Shown: piece by piece, positions 1 to 11,639 of the stretch
How positions within the stretch are numbered: the first letter of the stretch is position 1
Layout of the letters: the number at the start of each line of letters is the position of its first letter
Notes under the pieces: model-generated
Seen by the model: only the letters and a program-made list of their open reading frames with translations
What the model was told of the DNA's origin: nothing
The model's database searches: none
NCBI RefSeq assembly: GCF_020215645.1
Contig: NZ_CP084058.1
Coordinates: 4,836,001-4,900,000, forward strand
Reading direction: 5' to 3'
Source of the DNA: Nonomuraea gerenzanensis
Lineage (GTDB): Bacteria; Actinomycetota; Actinomycetes; Streptosporangiales; Streptosporangiaceae
DNA: 64,000 bases
Translations under genes and position numbers: made by a program

Positions 1-54
1 AGCGGGGGCGGGAGGCGAGCGCCGCGTCGCATTCCACGCAGTAGGGTCTGCTGC

Positions 55-636
55 GTGAGCGAAACTTCCGCCGAGGACCGGATCTGGACGGTTCCTAACC
101 TGCTGAGCTTCCTGCGCCTCCTGGGCGTCCCCGTGTTCCTCTGGCTGGTTCTCGTGCCCCAGGCCGACGGCTGGGCCATCGGCGTCCTGGCGGTGGCCGG
201 CTTCACGGACTGGCTCGACGGAAAGATCGCGCGGGCGTTCAACCAGACGAGCAGGCTCGGCCGGCTCATCGATCCCGCGGCGGACAAGCTCTACGTCTTC
301 GCGACCATCTTCGCCCTCCTGTTGCGTGAGGTCATCCCGTGGTGGCTGGTCGTGGTCATCCTGGGACGGGAACTCTTGGTCGCGAGTTTCTTCCCTGTAC
401 TTCGCAAATATGGGTATAAGGCACTTCAAGTGCATTTCCTGGGCAAGGCCGCCATGTTCAACCTCATGTACGCCTTCCCTCTCCTCTTCCTTGCCTCCCA
501 CACTGGGTGGTATGCCGATATAGCCCGAATTGTCGGGTGGGCCTTCGCGCTCTGGGGAACGGGCCTGTACTGGTGGGCGGGGGTGCTGTATGTGGTACAG
601 GTGCGCCAACTCGTAACCGCGGCCAAGAAGGGGTGA
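55..636 (+). CDS. CDP-alcohol phosphatidyltransferase family protein (PgsA-like)
   Basis: Integral membrane enzyme that probably transfers a phosphatidyl group from CDP-diacylglycerol to an alcohol (glycerol 3-phosphate or an inositol-type acceptor). The family signature is complete: D52-x2-D55-G56-x2-A-R60, then G69-x3-D73-x3-D77. About four to five hydrophobic helices follow, which is normal for a 193-residue family member. The GTG start lies 7 nt after a TAGGGT -10 box (42-47) and no Shine-Dalgarno is visible, so the mRNA may be leaderless. The next gene starts 4 nt after the stop and is probably co-transcribed. In M. tuberculosis pgsA2 (Rv1822) sits in the same neighbourhood as garA and gcvB. 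The exact acceptor alcohol cannot be read from the sequence. Confidence 0.88.
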   Translation: MSETSAEDRIWTVPNLLSFLRLLGVPVFLWLVLVPQADGWAIGVLAVAGFTDWLDGKIARAFNQTSRLGRLIDPAADKLYVFATIFALLLREVIPWWLVVVILGRELLVASFFPVLRKYGYKALQVHFLGKAAMFNLMYAFPLLFLASHTGWYADIARIVGWAFALWGTGLYWWAGVLYVVQVRQLVTAAKKG

Positions 637-640
637 TCGG

Positions 641-3157
641 GTGAAGGCGGTCGTCATGGCGGGCGGGGAGGGCACTCGGCTGCGTCCCATGACCGCCAAC
701 CAGCCCAAACCCCTGCTTCCCGTGGCCAACCGTCCGATCATGGAGCACGTGCTGCGCCTGCTCAAGCGGCACGGCGTCACCGAGACGGTGGTGACGCTCC
801 AGTTCCTGGCGGCGCTCGTGCGCAACTACTTCGGTGACGGCGACGAACTCGGCATGAGCCTCCAGTACGCCACCGAGGACGTCCCGCTCGGCACCGCCGG
901 CAGCGTCAAGAACGCCGCCGACCGGCTGCGCGACGACCGCTTTCTGGTGATCTCCGGAGACGCCCTCACGGATATTGATTTATCCGACATGATCCGTTTT
1001 CACCGGGAAAATGGGGCCCTTGTCACGATCGGCCTCAAACGCGTCCCGAACCCGCTCGAATTCGGGATCATCATCGTCGACGACGAGGGCCGCGTGCAGC
1101 GCTTCCTGGAGAAACCCACCTGGGGCCAGGTCTTCTCCGACACCGTCAACACCGGCATCTACGTCATGGAGCCCGAGGTCCTCGACGCGGTCGCGCCCGG
1201 CGAGCCCGTCGACTGGTCCTCGGACGTCTTCCCCGCCCTCCTGGAGCGCGGCGCCGCCATCTACGGCTACGTCGCCGACGGCTACTGGGAGGACGTCGGC
1301 ACTCACGACAGCTACCTCAAGGCCCAGGTCGACGCCCTGTCCGGCAAGGTCGAGCTGGACATCGGCGGCTTCGAGCTCTCCCCGGGCGTCTGGGTGGCCG
1401 ACTCGGCCTCGGTGGACCCCGACGCCGTGCTCAAGGGCCCGCTGCTCATCGGCGACTACGCCAAGGTCGAGGCGGGGGCCGAGCTGCGCGAGTACACCGT
1501 GCTCGGCAACAACGCGGTCGTGCGGGAGGGAGCCTTCCTGCACCGCGCGGTCGTCCACGACAACGTCTACCTCGGCCCCGGCGCCCACCTGCGCGGCTGC
1601 GTCATCGGCAAGAGCACCGACGTGATGGCCGGCGCCCGCATCGAGGAGAACGCGATCATCGGCGACGAGTGTGTCATCGAGGCGGAGGCGTACGTCTCCA
1701 GCGGCGTCAAGGTCTACCCGTTCAAGACCATCGAGGCGGGCGCGGTCGTCAACACCAGCGTCATCTGGGAGTCGCGCGGCCAGCGCAACCTGTTCGGGCC
1801 CCGGGGCGTCAGCGGCCTGGTCAACGTCGAGATCACGGCCGAGCTGTGCGTCCGCCTGGCCAGTGCGTACGCCACCACCCTGCGCAAGGGCGAGTACGTC
1901 GTCACCTCCCGCGACTGCTCCCTGGCCGCCAGGGCGCTCAAGCGGGCCGTCATCGGCGCGCTCACCGCGGGCGCCATCAACGTCCTGGACCTGGAGGCCG
2001 CCCCGCTGCCCGTCACGCGCTTCCACACCGCGCGCGAGTCGTCCGCCGGCGGCATCGCGCTGCGCACCACCCCGGGCGACCCGCAGAGCGTGGACATCGT
2101 CATCATGGACGACCGCGGCGCCGACCTGCCGCCGGCCGCCCAGCGCAAGCTGGAGCGGGTCTTCTCCCGCCAGGAGTTCCGCCGCGCGTTCCCCGGCGAG
2201 ATCGCCGAGCTGGCCTACCCGGCCAGGGCCTTCGAGGACTACACCCACGAGCTGCTGCGCAACGTCGGCGTGGCCGGCGTGCGGGACATGAAGGTCGTCG
2301 TGGACTGCGCGGGCGGCACCTCCTCGCTGGTGCTGCCCACCCTGCTCGGCCGGGTCGGCGTCGAGGTGCTCACCGTCAACGCCCGCCTGGACGACGTCTC
2401 GCCCACCGAGACGCTGGCCGAGCGCCGCCGCGACCTGCAACGCCTCTCGGAGCTGGTCAGCAGCTCCCGGGCGGCCTTCGGCGTGCGGTTCGACCCGGTC
2501 GGCGAGCGCATCGCCCTGGTGGACGAGAAGGGCCAGCTCATCAGCGAGGAACGGGCCCTGCTCGTGGTGCTCGACCTGGTCGCCGCCGAGCGCAGGGGCG
2601 GGCAGGTGGCGCTGCCGGTCACCACGACCCGCGTCGCCGAGCAGGTGTGCCGCTTCCACGGGGTGCAGGTGCAGTGGACCTCCACCGCCCAGGACGCCCT
2701 CACCTCGGCCGCCGCCGGACCAGACATGATCTTCGCGGCCGACGGGCGGGGCGGTTTCGTGGTGCCGGAGTTCAGCCCCGCGATCGACGGGATGGCCGCG
2801 TTCATCCGCCTGCTCGGCCTGGTCGCCCGCACCCGGCTCTCGCTCAGCCAGATCGACGCCAGGATCCCCGAGGTCAAGCTGCTCAAGCGGACCGTGCCCA
2901 CGCCGTGGGCGGCCAAGGGCGCCGTCATGCGCTCGGTCATCGAGGCGGCCGAGGCCGAGGTCCAGTCCGGGGAGCAGGGGCATCGCATCGACACCACCGA
3001 CGGCGTGCGCGTGACCCGCGGCGACGGGAGCTGGGTGCTGGTGCTGCCCGCCGCCGCCGAGCCCGTCACCGACCTGTGGGCCGAGGCGGGGGACATGGAC
3101 GCCGCCCAGGCGCTGATCGAACGCTGGGCCCGCATCGTGGAACTGGCCGTGGGGTGA
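641..3157 (+). CDS. Mannose-1-phosphate guanylyltransferase-type nucleotidyltransferase fused to a degenerate phosphomannomutase domain
   Basis: Three modules. Residues 1-235 are an NTP-transferase domain with the pyrophosphorylase loop GGEGTRLRP near residue 8 and [11 protein letters not shown]. Residues about 245-365 are a left-handed beta-helix with hexapeptide repeats. Residues about 375-838 resemble alpha-D-phosphohexomutases. The first domain should make a GDP- or NDP-sugar from sugar 1-phosphate and NTP in the cytoplasm, feeding glycan or glycolipid synthesis. In the mutase-like part, the loop that in active enzymes reads TASHNP with the phosphoserine is LRTTPG here (474-479), so mutase activity is doubtful. 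The GTG start is 4 nt after the stop of the lipid enzyme, which indicates coupling. Fusions of this kind are known in actinobacteria; the sugar is not provable here. Confidence 0.88.
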   Translation: MKAVVMAGGEGTRLRPMTANQPKPLLPVANRPIMEHVLRLLKRHGVTETVVTLQFLAALVRNYFGDGDELGMSLQYATEDVPLGTAGSVKNAADRLRDDRFLVISGDALTDIDLSDMIRFHRENGALVTIGLKRVPNPLEFGIIIVDDEGRVQRFLEKPTWGQVFSDTVNTGIYVMEPEVLDAVAPGEPVDWSSDVFPALLERGAAIYGYVADGYWEDVGTHDSYLKAQVDALSGKVELDIGGFELSPGVWVADSASVDPDAVLKGPLLIGDYAKVEAGAELREYTVLGNNAVVREGAFLHRAVVHDNVYLGPGAHLRGCVIGKSTDVMAGARIEENAIIGDECVIEAEAYVSSGVKVYPFKTIEAGAVVNTSVIWESRGQRNLFGPRGVSGLVNVEITAELCVRLASAYATTLRKGEYVVTSRDCSLAARALKRAVIGALTAGAINVLDLEAAPLPVTRFHTARESSAGGIALRTTPGDPQSVDIVIMDDRGADLPPAAQRKLERVFSRQEFRRAFPGEIAELAYPARAFEDYTHELLRNVGVAGVRDMKVVVDCAGGTSSLVLPTLLGRVGVEVLTVNARLDDVSPTETLAERRRDLQRLSELVSSSRAAFGVRFDPVGERIALVDEKGQLISEERALLVVLDLVAAERRGGQVALPVTTTRVAEQVCRFHGVQVQWTSTAQDALTSAAAGPDMIFAADGRGGFVVPEFSPAIDGMAAFIRLLGLVARTRLSLSQIDARIPEVKLLKRTVPTPWAAKGAVMRSVIEAAEAEVQSGEQGHRIDTTDGVRVTRGDGSWVLVLPAAAEPVTDLWAEAGDMDAAQALIERWARIVELAVG

Positions 3158-3309
3158 TAGCGTCACACGCTGTGATCGGAAAGGGTTTACCGAAGATGTG
3201 CCCGGGCAGTGCCGCAAGATCGTAATGTAGAAACGCGCGGCGGCATGGACCACGGGGCGGGGGCGGCGGTAACTTTGTCTGCGTCCAAACCAACGTGCAG
3301 CGCCCCGCC

Positions 3310-3338
3310 TTGACCTTTGCCGCTGATCAGCGTAAGTT
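3310..3338 (+). promoter_or_regulatory. Probable sigma70 promoter of garA
   Basis: A -35 element TTGACC (3310-3315), a 17 bp spacer and a -10 element TAAGTT (3333-3338) fit the actinobacterial housekeeping consensus. The predicted start near 3345 would give an 80 nt leader before garA. The rest of the 267 bp gap after the nucleotidyltransferase holds nothing else I can name. Confidence 0.6.
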
Positions 3339-3424
3339 GCGGCATTCGCAAACTTGAAAAAGCGAAGCGAGGCGCGCCCTGAGCACCGTCGCCGCGTCTT
3401 CGCGGTAGGAGGCCGAGCCGATCG

Positions 3425-3937
3425 ATGCCGAGCGTCTACTGCACGCAGTGCGGGCACGCCAACCCCGAGGATGCCCGTTACTGTTCCCGCTGTGGGTCAC
3501 CGCTGACCAGACCCGAGGTCTCCGGGGATACCACATCGACGATCTCCGTCGCGGGAATCGAGGCGTACGAGGCTGAGACAGGCGACATGCTCCTGGCCGA
3601 GCGGGCGCTGGTCGAGCAGCTGCCGCCCGGCACGGCGTTGCTCACGGTCACCAGGGGGCCCAACCAGGGCAGCCGTTACCGGCTCGACAAGGACCTGACG
3701 ACGACCGGGCGTCACCCTGAGAGCGACATCTTCCTCGACGACATCACCGTCTCGCGCCGGCACGTCGAGTTCTACCGCCACCGCGGTGGCCAGTTCTCGG
3801 TGCGCGACGTGGGCAGCCTCAACGGCACCTACGTCAACAGGGAGCGCATCGAGGAGGTCCCCCTGCACTCCGGGGACGAGGTGCAGATCGGCAAGTTCCG
3901 CCTCCTGTTCCTGATGCGGGGCAACGCCGGCGTATGA
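3425..3937 (+). CDS. garA: FHA-domain regulator GarA/OdhI with N-terminal zinc ribbon
   Basis: Cytoplasmic phosphopeptide-binding switch. In mycobacteria and corynebacteria the homologue inhibits 2-oxoglutarate dehydrogenase and other glutamate-metabolism enzymes until Ser/Thr kinases such as PknB/PknG phosphorylate it. Residues 1-27 form a zinc ribbon with C6-x2-C9 and C20-x2-C23. A DTTST stretch (35-39) occupies the place of the ETTS phospho-acceptor motif of mycobacterial GarA. The FHA domain (about 60-160) has GRHPESDIFLDD, SRRH and GSLNGTYVN, all conserved. The N-terminal zinc ribbon is absent from mycobacterial GarA as I remember it. ATG is preceded by AGGAGG about 11 nt upstream. First gene of garA-ftsR-BFN-merR, the same order as Rv1827-Rv1830. 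Confidence 0.93.
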   Translation: MPSVYCTQCGHANPEDARYCSRCGSPLTRPEVSGDTTSTISVAGIEAYEAETGDMLLAERALVEQLPPGTALLTVTRGPNQGSRYRLDKDLTTTGRHPESDIFLDDITVSRRHVEFYRHRGGQFSVRDVGSLNGTYVNRERIEEVPLHSGDEVQIGKFRLLFLMRGNAGV

Positions 3938-3989
3938 GCGGGTGCGGTGAGCGACTCACGGTGACGGGCGGCCGTCCGCGGGAGGCGGT

Positions 3990-4643
3990 ATGACTTCTCA
4001 GGCTGCGCGCTCGCACATGAGCATCGGGGAGGTGCTCGCGCTCCTGCAGGGCGAGTTCCCCGACGTGACGATCTCCAAGATCAGGTTCTTGGAGGGCGAG
4101 GGCCTGATCGAGCCCGAGCGCAGCCCGTCCGGCTACCGTAAGTTCACCCACCTGCACGTGGAGCAGCTGCGCTTCATCCTCACCGAGCAGCGTGACCACT
4201 ACCTGCCGCTGCGGGTGATCAAGGACAGGATGGCCGAGAGCTTCGGCCGCCCGCGCGCCCTGCAGCAGCCGCAGGAGACCAGGCTCAGCCGGGCCGAGCT
4301 GCTGGAGGCCGCCGCGATCGACGAGGAGACCCTCGCCGAGCTGGAGGACTACGGCCTGCTGGCCCCCGTGGCCAGGCGCTACGACGAGGAGGCGCTCAAG
4401 GTGGCCCGCACCGTGGGCGCCCTGGCCCGCTTCGGCCTGCACGCCCGCCACCTGCGGGCGGTCAAGGCGGCGGCCGAGCGGGAGGCCGGTCTGGTGGAGC
4501 AGACGGTCGCCCCCATACTCAAGCGGCGCCGCCCGGGAGCCATCGGCGAGGCCGACGAGGTCGCCAGGGAGCTTTCCACCCTGCTGCTCGACCTGCACGC
4601 GTCCCTTGTGCGCACGGGCGTCCGATCGGTCCTGGGGCGTTGA
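3990..4643 (+). CDS. ftsR: MerR-type transcriptional regulator FtsR
   Basis: DNA-binding protein of 217 residues. The N-terminal winged helix-turn-helix of MerR type (about 9-78) contains ISKIRFLEGEGLIEP and RSPSGYRKF, the usual recognition wing. The C-terminal half is helical and probably forms the dimer and sensing region. Homologues next to garA (Rv1828; Corynebacterium FtsR) control cell-division genes including ftsZ. The ATG start is supported by GGAGG (3981-3985) 4 nt upstream; an internal ATG at 4017 is a less likely start. It lies 52 bp after garA and is probably in the same transcript. Confidence 0.9.
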   Translation: MTSQAARSHMSIGEVLALLQGEFPDVTISKIRFLEGEGLIEPERSPSGYRKFTHLHVEQLRFILTEQRDHYLPLRVIKDRMAESFGRPRALQQPQETRLSRAELLEAAAIDEETLAELEDYGLLAPVARRYDEEALKVARTVGALARFGLHARHLRAVKAAAEREAGLVEQTVAPILKRRRPGAIGEADEVARELSTLLLDLHASLVRTGVRSVLGR

Positions 4644-4775
4644 GACCGTAGCGAGCTGGGAGGCGGAGGCACATTCCAGGCCCGCCGGGTGTTACGTTGA
4701 ATTGCGAAGCCAAGTCAGCAGAAGCGATGATCGAAGAGCTGTGCCGGGTGACCGGTCAGGAATACGGAGCAGCCC

Positions 4776-5246
4776 GTGTTGCAGATGGAGGTCGTGGGCG
4801 TTCGAGTTGAGATGCCCACAAATCAGCCGATCGTCTTGCTCAAGGAGGCACACGGGGAGCGGTTCCTGCCCATATGGATCGGCATGACCGAAGCCACGGC
4901 CATCGCGCTGGCACAGGCGGAGGAGCCCCCGCCGCGGCCGCTGACCCATGACCTCTTCCGCGACGTGCTGAGCGCGCTGGGCGTCGGCCTGCGGGCGGTC
5001 AACATCGTCGCGCTGCGCGACGGCATCTTCTTCGCCGATCTGGTCTTCTCCAACGGCGTGGAGGTGAGCGCGCGGCCCTCCGACTCGATCGCGCTCGCGC
5101 TGCGCACCGGGGCCCGCATCTTCGCCAGTGAGGAAGTCGTCCAGGAGGCCGGGGTGATCATCCCGGACGACCAGGAGGACGAGGTGGAGAAGTTCAGGGA
5201 GTTCCTTGACACGATCACTCCCGAGGACTTCGGCAGGGCGGGGTAG
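4776..5246 (+). CDS. Bifunctional nuclease (BFN/DUF151) domain protein
   Basis: A 156-residue single-domain protein of the DUF151/BFN family: VGVRVEMPTNQPIVLLKE at the N-terminus, LPIWIGMTEATAIA, and the conserved ARPSDSIALALR segment. Plant relatives have RNase and DNase activity; in actinobacteria the role is uncharacterised, and the homologue Rv1829 also lies between ftsR-like and merR genes. The GTG start has GGAG (4766-4769) 6 nt upstream; ATG at 4785 is possible. The strongly acidic C-terminus (DDQEDEVEKFREF) is typical of the family. Confidence 0.88.
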   Translation: MLQMEVVGVRVEMPTNQPIVLLKEAHGERFLPIWIGMTEATAIALAQAEEPPPRPLTHDLFRDVLSALGVGLRAVNIVALRDGIFFADLVFSNGVEVSARPSDSIALALRTGARIFASEEVVQEAGVIIPDDQEDEVEKFREFLDTITPEDFGRAG

Positions 5247-5290
5247 GTATTTCAGTGCATTTACGCTTCACGACGCGCCGAGCCGGATCG

Positions 5291-5319
5291 TTGACTGAGC
5301 ATGGTCACGGTCCTACGGT
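5291..5319 (+). promoter_or_regulatory. Probable sigma70 promoter of the second merR gene
   Basis: TTGACT (5291-5296), exactly 17 bp, then TACGGT (5314-5319). Predicted start near 5326, giving a leader of about 70 nt. This suggests the second MerR gene can be transcribed independently of garA-ftsR-BFN. Confidence 0.6.
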
Positions 5320-5393
5320 GCAAGTGAAACCCGTGGTCGCCCTTTACGAACCCCCAGATCAGGCCACGGGATGAGAGAAAGCCGGAGGTCCGC

Positions 5394-6014
5394 GTGGCGG
5401 TCAGCAGCGGCGAGGGAAAGACGGCCGGCCAGGAAGATCCGGTGCGGCGCGAGAGCGCGCGGCAGCGTGCCGGGGAGCAGGGCCTGCTCTTCGACGAGCA
5501 GCCGACGTCGCTGCCGGGCGACATCGGATACCGCGGGCCGACGGCCTGCGCCGCGGCCGGCATCACCTACAGGCAGCTCGACTACTGGGCGCGCACGGGG
5601 CTGGTGGAGCCCACCATCAGGGCGGCGCACGGCTCGGGCTCCCAGCGGCTCTACAGCTTCCGCGACATCCTGGTGCTCAAGGTCGTCAAGCGGCTCCTCG
5701 ACACCGGGGTGTCGCTGCAGCAGATCCGCACGGCTGTGCAGCACCTGCGTGATCGCGGGGTCGCCGACCTCGCGCAGATCACGCTGATGAGCGACGGCGT
5801 GAGCGTGTACGAATGCACCTCGGCCGACGAGGTGATCGATCTGCTCCAGGGCGGGCAGGGTGTGTTCGGGATCGCGCTCGGGCGCGTCTGGCGGGAGGTC
5901 GAGGGATCCCTCGCGGAGCTGCCGGGGGAACGCGCGGCGGTCGAGGACACCGTCCCGGCCGACCACCCCGCTGACGAGCTGGCCCGCAGGCGCCGCGCGC
6001 GCCGCACCGGCTGA
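5394..6014 (+). CDS. MerR family transcriptional regulator (Rv1830-like)
   Basis: A 206-residue regulator with a MerR winged helix at about 45-115 (GYRGPTACAAAGITYRQLDYW, then LYSFRDILVLKVVKRLLDTGVSLQQIR). The first 40 residues are charged and probably disordered. The C-terminal part (YECTSADEVIDLLQGGQGVFGIALGRVWREVE) matches the family found directly before the glycine dehydrogenase gene in mycobacteria. The GTG start has GGAGG (5384-5388) 5 nt upstream. Its target is unknown; the position before gcvP in distant genera suggests conserved linkage rather than direct control. Confidence 0.88.
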   Translation: MAVSSGEGKTAGQEDPVRRESARQRAGEQGLLFDEQPTSLPGDIGYRGPTACAAAGITYRQLDYWARTGLVEPTIRAAHGSGSQRLYSFRDILVLKVVKRLLDTGVSLQQIRTAVQHLRDRGVADLAQITLMSDGVSVYECTSADEVIDLLQGGQGVFGIALGRVWREVEGSLAELPGERAAVEDTVPADHPADELARRRRARRTG

Positions 6015-6088
6015 CCCTCCTCCTGCGTGACCTTCCTCCGCCTGTAGTCCGCCTGTGCGTACTTCTCGCGTGCGCTGGCGCGGCCCGG

Positions 6089-6117
6089 TGACCGGTTATC
6101 CGGGCCTACCGTAGTAA
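6089..6117 (+). promoter_or_regulatory. Possible promoter of the riboswitch-gcvP transcript
   Basis: GTGACC (6089-6094), 17 bp, then TAGTAA (6112-6117). The -10 element lacks the final T, so this is a moderate match. Predicted initiation near 6124 would place the riboswitch at the very 5' end of the mRNA, as expected. Confidence 0.4.
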
Positions 6118-6140
6118 TCTAGGACAGCAAGGCTGACGAC

Positions 6141-6361
6141 CCCGTGCGGGAGAGTCCTCGGGCACCTGGTCCCGGGGCGCCGAAGGAGCAACCCTCCCCG
6201 GAATCTCTCAGGCATCCAGTACCGCTCGGGTGAGGCAACTCTGGAAAGCAGGCGCACCCGCCAGGCGCGCCTCACCGACGGTGCAAGCCCCACCGGGGGT
6301 GAAGCTCTCAGGTCGTGGCACCGGCGCACATCGCGGGGGCCGCGCTGACAGAGGGGGAGAT
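6141..6361 (+). promoter_or_regulatory. Tandem glycine riboswitch
   Basis: Two consecutive glycine aptamers occupy the 400 bp leader of gcvP. Aptamer 1 (about 6141-6250) has CGGGAGAGTCC, GCGCCGAAGGAGCAA, GAATCTCTCAGGCA and CTCTGGAAAGCAG. Aptamer 2 (about 6252-6361) has CACCGACGGTGCAAGCC, GAAGCTCTCAGGT and GACAGAGGGGGAG. These are the conserved core elements (GGAGAG, CCGAAGGNGCAA, CTCTCAGG, CTCTGGA) in the right order. In known cases such leaders switch on the glycine cleavage system when glycine is plentiful. The sequence alone does not show whether it acts on translation or termination; a 56 nt stretch lies between aptamer 2 and the start codon. Confidence 0.95.
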
Positions 6362-6417
6362 CCGGCACTCGTCCGCGCCCTGGCGCCGGTCTCCATGAGC
6401 CTCGGGAGGCACACCCC

Positions 6418-9246
<2,829 letters not shown>

Positions 9247-9253
9247 TCACCCG

Positions 9254-9290
9254 GCCCGGCGACACGCGCGGGGCGCGCGGTTCGCCGGGC
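9254..9290 (+). terminator. Hairpin terminator-like structure after gcvP
   Basis: A long stem of GCCCGGCGA (9254-9262) with TCGCCGGGC (9282-9290) encloses a second stem CGCGCG/CGCGCG with a GGG loop. It starts 8 bp after the gcvP stop. There is no U-tract, which is common for actinobacterial terminators. Confidence 0.5.
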
Positions 9291-9374
9291 TTGTCCTGGA
9301 ACGTGTTCTGGCAGTTCCGGGTACGTCCGCCGGTGGAGGCGGGGGCTCCGGCCAGTCCTTCGGTGTCAAGTGAG

Positions 9375-9403
9375 CAGACATGATCGCCGATAGTCGTTAG
9401 GCT
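9375..9403 (+). promoter_or_regulatory. Possible promoter of the TPR protein gene
   Basis: CAGACA (9375-9380), 17 bp, TAGGCT (9398-9403). The -10 box is good and the -35 box matches 4 of 6. Initiation near 9410 would give a 22 nt leader carrying the AGGAG ribosome site. Confidence 0.42.
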
Positions 9404-9431
9404 CGGTGCGACCGTCCCACAAGGAGCTCTC

Positions 9432-10241
9432 TTGACGTCCTCAGAGCTGGAGACCCCGCCCCTCGACACCGCCCGCCGGCTGGCCGAGCACGGTGATCTC
9501 GACGCCGCCGCCCGCATCCTGGGCGAGCTGGCCGCGGACCCCGACGGGCCCGACAGGGCGCAGGCCGCGGTGGGCCTGGCCGTGGTGCTCGAACAGCGCG
9601 GCGACCTCGAGGGCGCCAGGGCCGCCGCCAGGACGGCGCTGGCCACCGGGCACCCCGAGTACGCCGCGCAGGCCGCCTGCCACCTCGCCCAGGGCTTCGA
9701 GCGCGAGGGCCGCGACGAGCAGGCCAGGGCCGCCTGGCAGGCCGTGCTGGGGGTGGGCACCGCCGCGTACGTGCCGCTGGCCCACCTCGCGCTGGCGCGG
9801 CTGGCCGTGCGGGGCGGGCACCTGGAGGAGGCGGAGAAGGAGTTCCGCGCCGCCATGGAGACGGGCGCGCGGGGCGGCGAGGAGCGGGCCGGCGCGCACG
9901 CCGCCGCGGAGCTCGCCGAGCTGATGCTGGAGCACGGGGAGCCGGGGGCGGCGGCGGAGGTGCTCCTGGACGCGCTGGACTTCGCCCCCGGGGATGAGGT
10001 GCCGGGGCTGCGGGTTCAGCTCGGTATCGCGCATCTGGAGCTGGCCTGCGCCGAGTTCGCCGAGAGCGTCGAGGGCGGGGCCGACGCGCAGACGGGCGCG
10101 CTGGCGATCGAGCTGCTCGCGCGCACGTTGCCCTTGCGGGGGCGGGACGAGGATGCGGGGCGGGTCTGGTCGTACGGGCTGGAGCACGAGGACGAGACGC
10201 TGGCCGCGGAGGTGCGGCTGCGCTACCACCGGGACGGCTGA
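9432..10241 (+). CDS. Tetratricopeptide-repeat protein
   Basis: A 269-residue soluble helical protein made of degenerate 34-residue TPR-like helix pairs. Recurring A..LA..LE..GD..GA pattern is visible over the whole length (for example RRLAEHGDLDAAARILGEL and LARLAVRGGHLEEAEKEFRAAM). It has no signal peptide, membrane segment or catalytic motif. It probably acts as a protein-interaction scaffold, but the partner is unknown. The TTG start is chosen because AGGAG (9422-9426) lies 5 nt upstream and the frame has no better start. The neighbours do not suggest a pathway. Confidence 0.8.
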   Translation: MTSSELETPPLDTARRLAEHGDLDAAARILGELAADPDGPDRAQAAVGLAVVLEQRGDLEGARAAARTALATGHPEYAAQAACHLAQGFEREGRDEQARAAWQAVLGVGTAAYVPLAHLALARLAVRGGHLEEAEKEFRAAMETGARGGEERAGAHAAAELAELMLEHGEPGAAAEVLLDALDFAPGDEVPGLRVQLGIAHLELACAEFAESVEGGADAQTGALAIELLARTLPLRGRDEDAGRVWSYGLEHEDETLAAEVRLRYHRDG

Positions 10242-10256
10242 GCCGCTGGGGGCGCG

Positions 10257-10598
10257 TCAGGACCTGCGCATGATCGCGACGGCGGCGGCCACGTTGATCA
10301 CCACGATGGACAGCCACGCGACCAGCAGCCCCGGGCCGCCCGCGCTGGCCGCGATGGCCGTCAGCGGCACGCCGATGCCCAGCGAACCCAGCACGATCGG
10401 CACCATGGGCGCGCTCGGATGGCGGCCCTTGGCCCGCACGGGGTCCTGGTGATGCAGCTCGGAGCGCACCCGGGCGGCGATCGTGGCGTCGAGGCGCTCC
10501 ACGAACGAGTCGATCAGCGCGGTTTCGTACTCCGGGCCCAGATCGCGGCGTGCGTCGAGCGTGGCCTGGAGGTCGTCCCGGAGGCGTTTGTCTGGCAT
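10257..10598 (-). CDS. Small two-helix membrane protein of unknown function
   Basis: 113 residues. The N-terminal half (about 1-65) is charged and helical (PDKRLRDDLQATLDARRDLGPEYETALIDSFVERLDATIAARV). Two hydrophobic helices follow (about 67-88 and 91-108), and a short RRS tail ends the protein. This layout resembles many small actinobacterial proteins whose cytosolic helix precedes a membrane anchor. The start at 10598 keeps the natural-looking MPDKRLR; an upstream ATG pair near 10607-10610 would add up to 12 unlikely residues. It runs convergently to the TPR gene (15 bp apart). Function unknown. Confidence 0.7.
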   Translation of the reverse strand: MPDKRLRDDLQATLDARRDLGPEYETALIDSFVERLDATIAARVRSELHHQDPVRAKGRHPSAPMVPIVLGSLGIGVPLTAIAASAGGPGLLVAWLSIVVINVAAAVAIMRRS

Positions 10599-10680
10599 AG
10601 AGCACATCATCCCCGCCGCGCGGCGCGCCGTCATCCGCCCTGAGGGCTAGGGGCCGATCCTCCCCAGGTACGGTGCTGCC

Positions 10681-11271
10681 ATGCAGGTGATGACGCCGCG
10701 AGGGCCGGCGCTGGTGGAGATCGAGGAGGCCGCCGACCCGCGGCTGCTGCTGGTGCTGACCCACGGCTCGGCCGGGGGAGTGGACGCCCCCGACCTGCTG
10801 GCCGTACGCGACGCGGCACTTGCGGCGGGGGCCAGTGTGGCCAGGGTGACGCAGGCGTTCAGGGTGGCGGGGGCGCGGGCGCCCGGCTCGCCCGTCAAGC
10901 AGGACGAGGCGTGGGAGATCGTCCTGCGCGAGCTGCGCGCCGATCGGGCGGAGCTGCCTGTGGTGCAGGGCGGGCGGAGCAACGGGGCCCGGGTGGCGTG
11001 CCGCACGGCCAAGGCGGTGGGGGCCTCGGCGGTGGTGGCGCTGGCCTTTCCGCTGCACCCGCCGGGGCGGCCGGAGCGGTCCAGGGCCGATGAGCTGCGG
11101 GGGGCGGGGGTGGATGTGCTGGTGGTGAACGGGGACCGGGATCCGTTCGGGATACCTGAGGCTGTGGATGCGGCGCGGCTGGTGGTGCTGCCGGGGGAGA
11201 ATCACGACCTCAAGCGTGACCCCGCGAAGGTGGGCGAGATCGTGGCCGAATGGATCATGAACTACGCGTGA
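10681..11271 (+). CDS. Alpha/beta hydrolase of the KANL3/Tex30 type
   Basis: Compact 196-residue alpha/beta hydrolase. The nucleophile elbow is G-R-S100-N-G. The probable acid is D152 or D154 in VNGDRDPFG and the probable base is H175 in PGENHDL. LVLTHGSAG (25-32) would form the oxyanion region. The family is usually annotated as dienelactone-hydrolase-like, and natural substrates are not known. There is no signal peptide, so it is cytosolic. A TACGGT -10 box (10669-10674) ends 6 nt before the ATG and no Shine-Dalgarno is seen, so the mRNA may be leaderless. Confidence 0.85.
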   Translation: MQVMTPRGPALVEIEEAADPRLLLVLTHGSAGGVDAPDLLAVRDAALAAGASVARVTQAFRVAGARAPGSPVKQDEAWEIVLRELRADRAELPVVQGGRSNGARVACRTAKAVGASAVVALAFPLHPPGRPERSRADELRGAGVDVLVVNGDRDPFGIPEAVDAARLVVLPGENHDLKRDPAKVGEIVAEWIMNYA

Positions 11272-11639
11272 CCGGCCTTTTGTGCGCGGGCAGGGCGTTC
11301 TGCGGGACGATTCGCGCCGCCGGGAGCCTGCGGGCCGATCCGGAACGGCTGAGCGGCGTGCGGGCTGGTCCGGGACCCTGGACTGCCTGGACTGCCTGGA
11401 CTGCCTGGACCTGTGCGGGCCGATGCGGGTCGCCTGGACTTGGGTGCGGGATGCCGGCGGCTGTTCCGGTGAGGCGTCGCTCGCTGAGGCGTCGGCCGTT
11501 CGTCATGCGGAGCGCCCCGGGTCGTGACGCGGGGCGCCGGCCCGGCGTGCGGGCGGGAGGTCGCTCCGGGCGCGTGGCCCGGCGCGTGGGCGAGCGGTCC
11601 GTCGCGGGCGCGGGCCCGGCGAGGTGCTCGCCGGGATCG
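11272..11639. other. Gene-poor stretch with a 9-bp tandem repeat
   Basis: No convincing gene in 368 bp. It contains CTGGACTGC repeated 3.7 times (11378-11410). Open frames here have poor codon bias and no family resemblance. Confidence 0.6.

Noticed and set aside
980..3457. An 825-codon minus-strand open frame opposite the nucleotidyltransferase gene.
   Set aside because: Shadow of a real gene; low-complexity product and no start signals.
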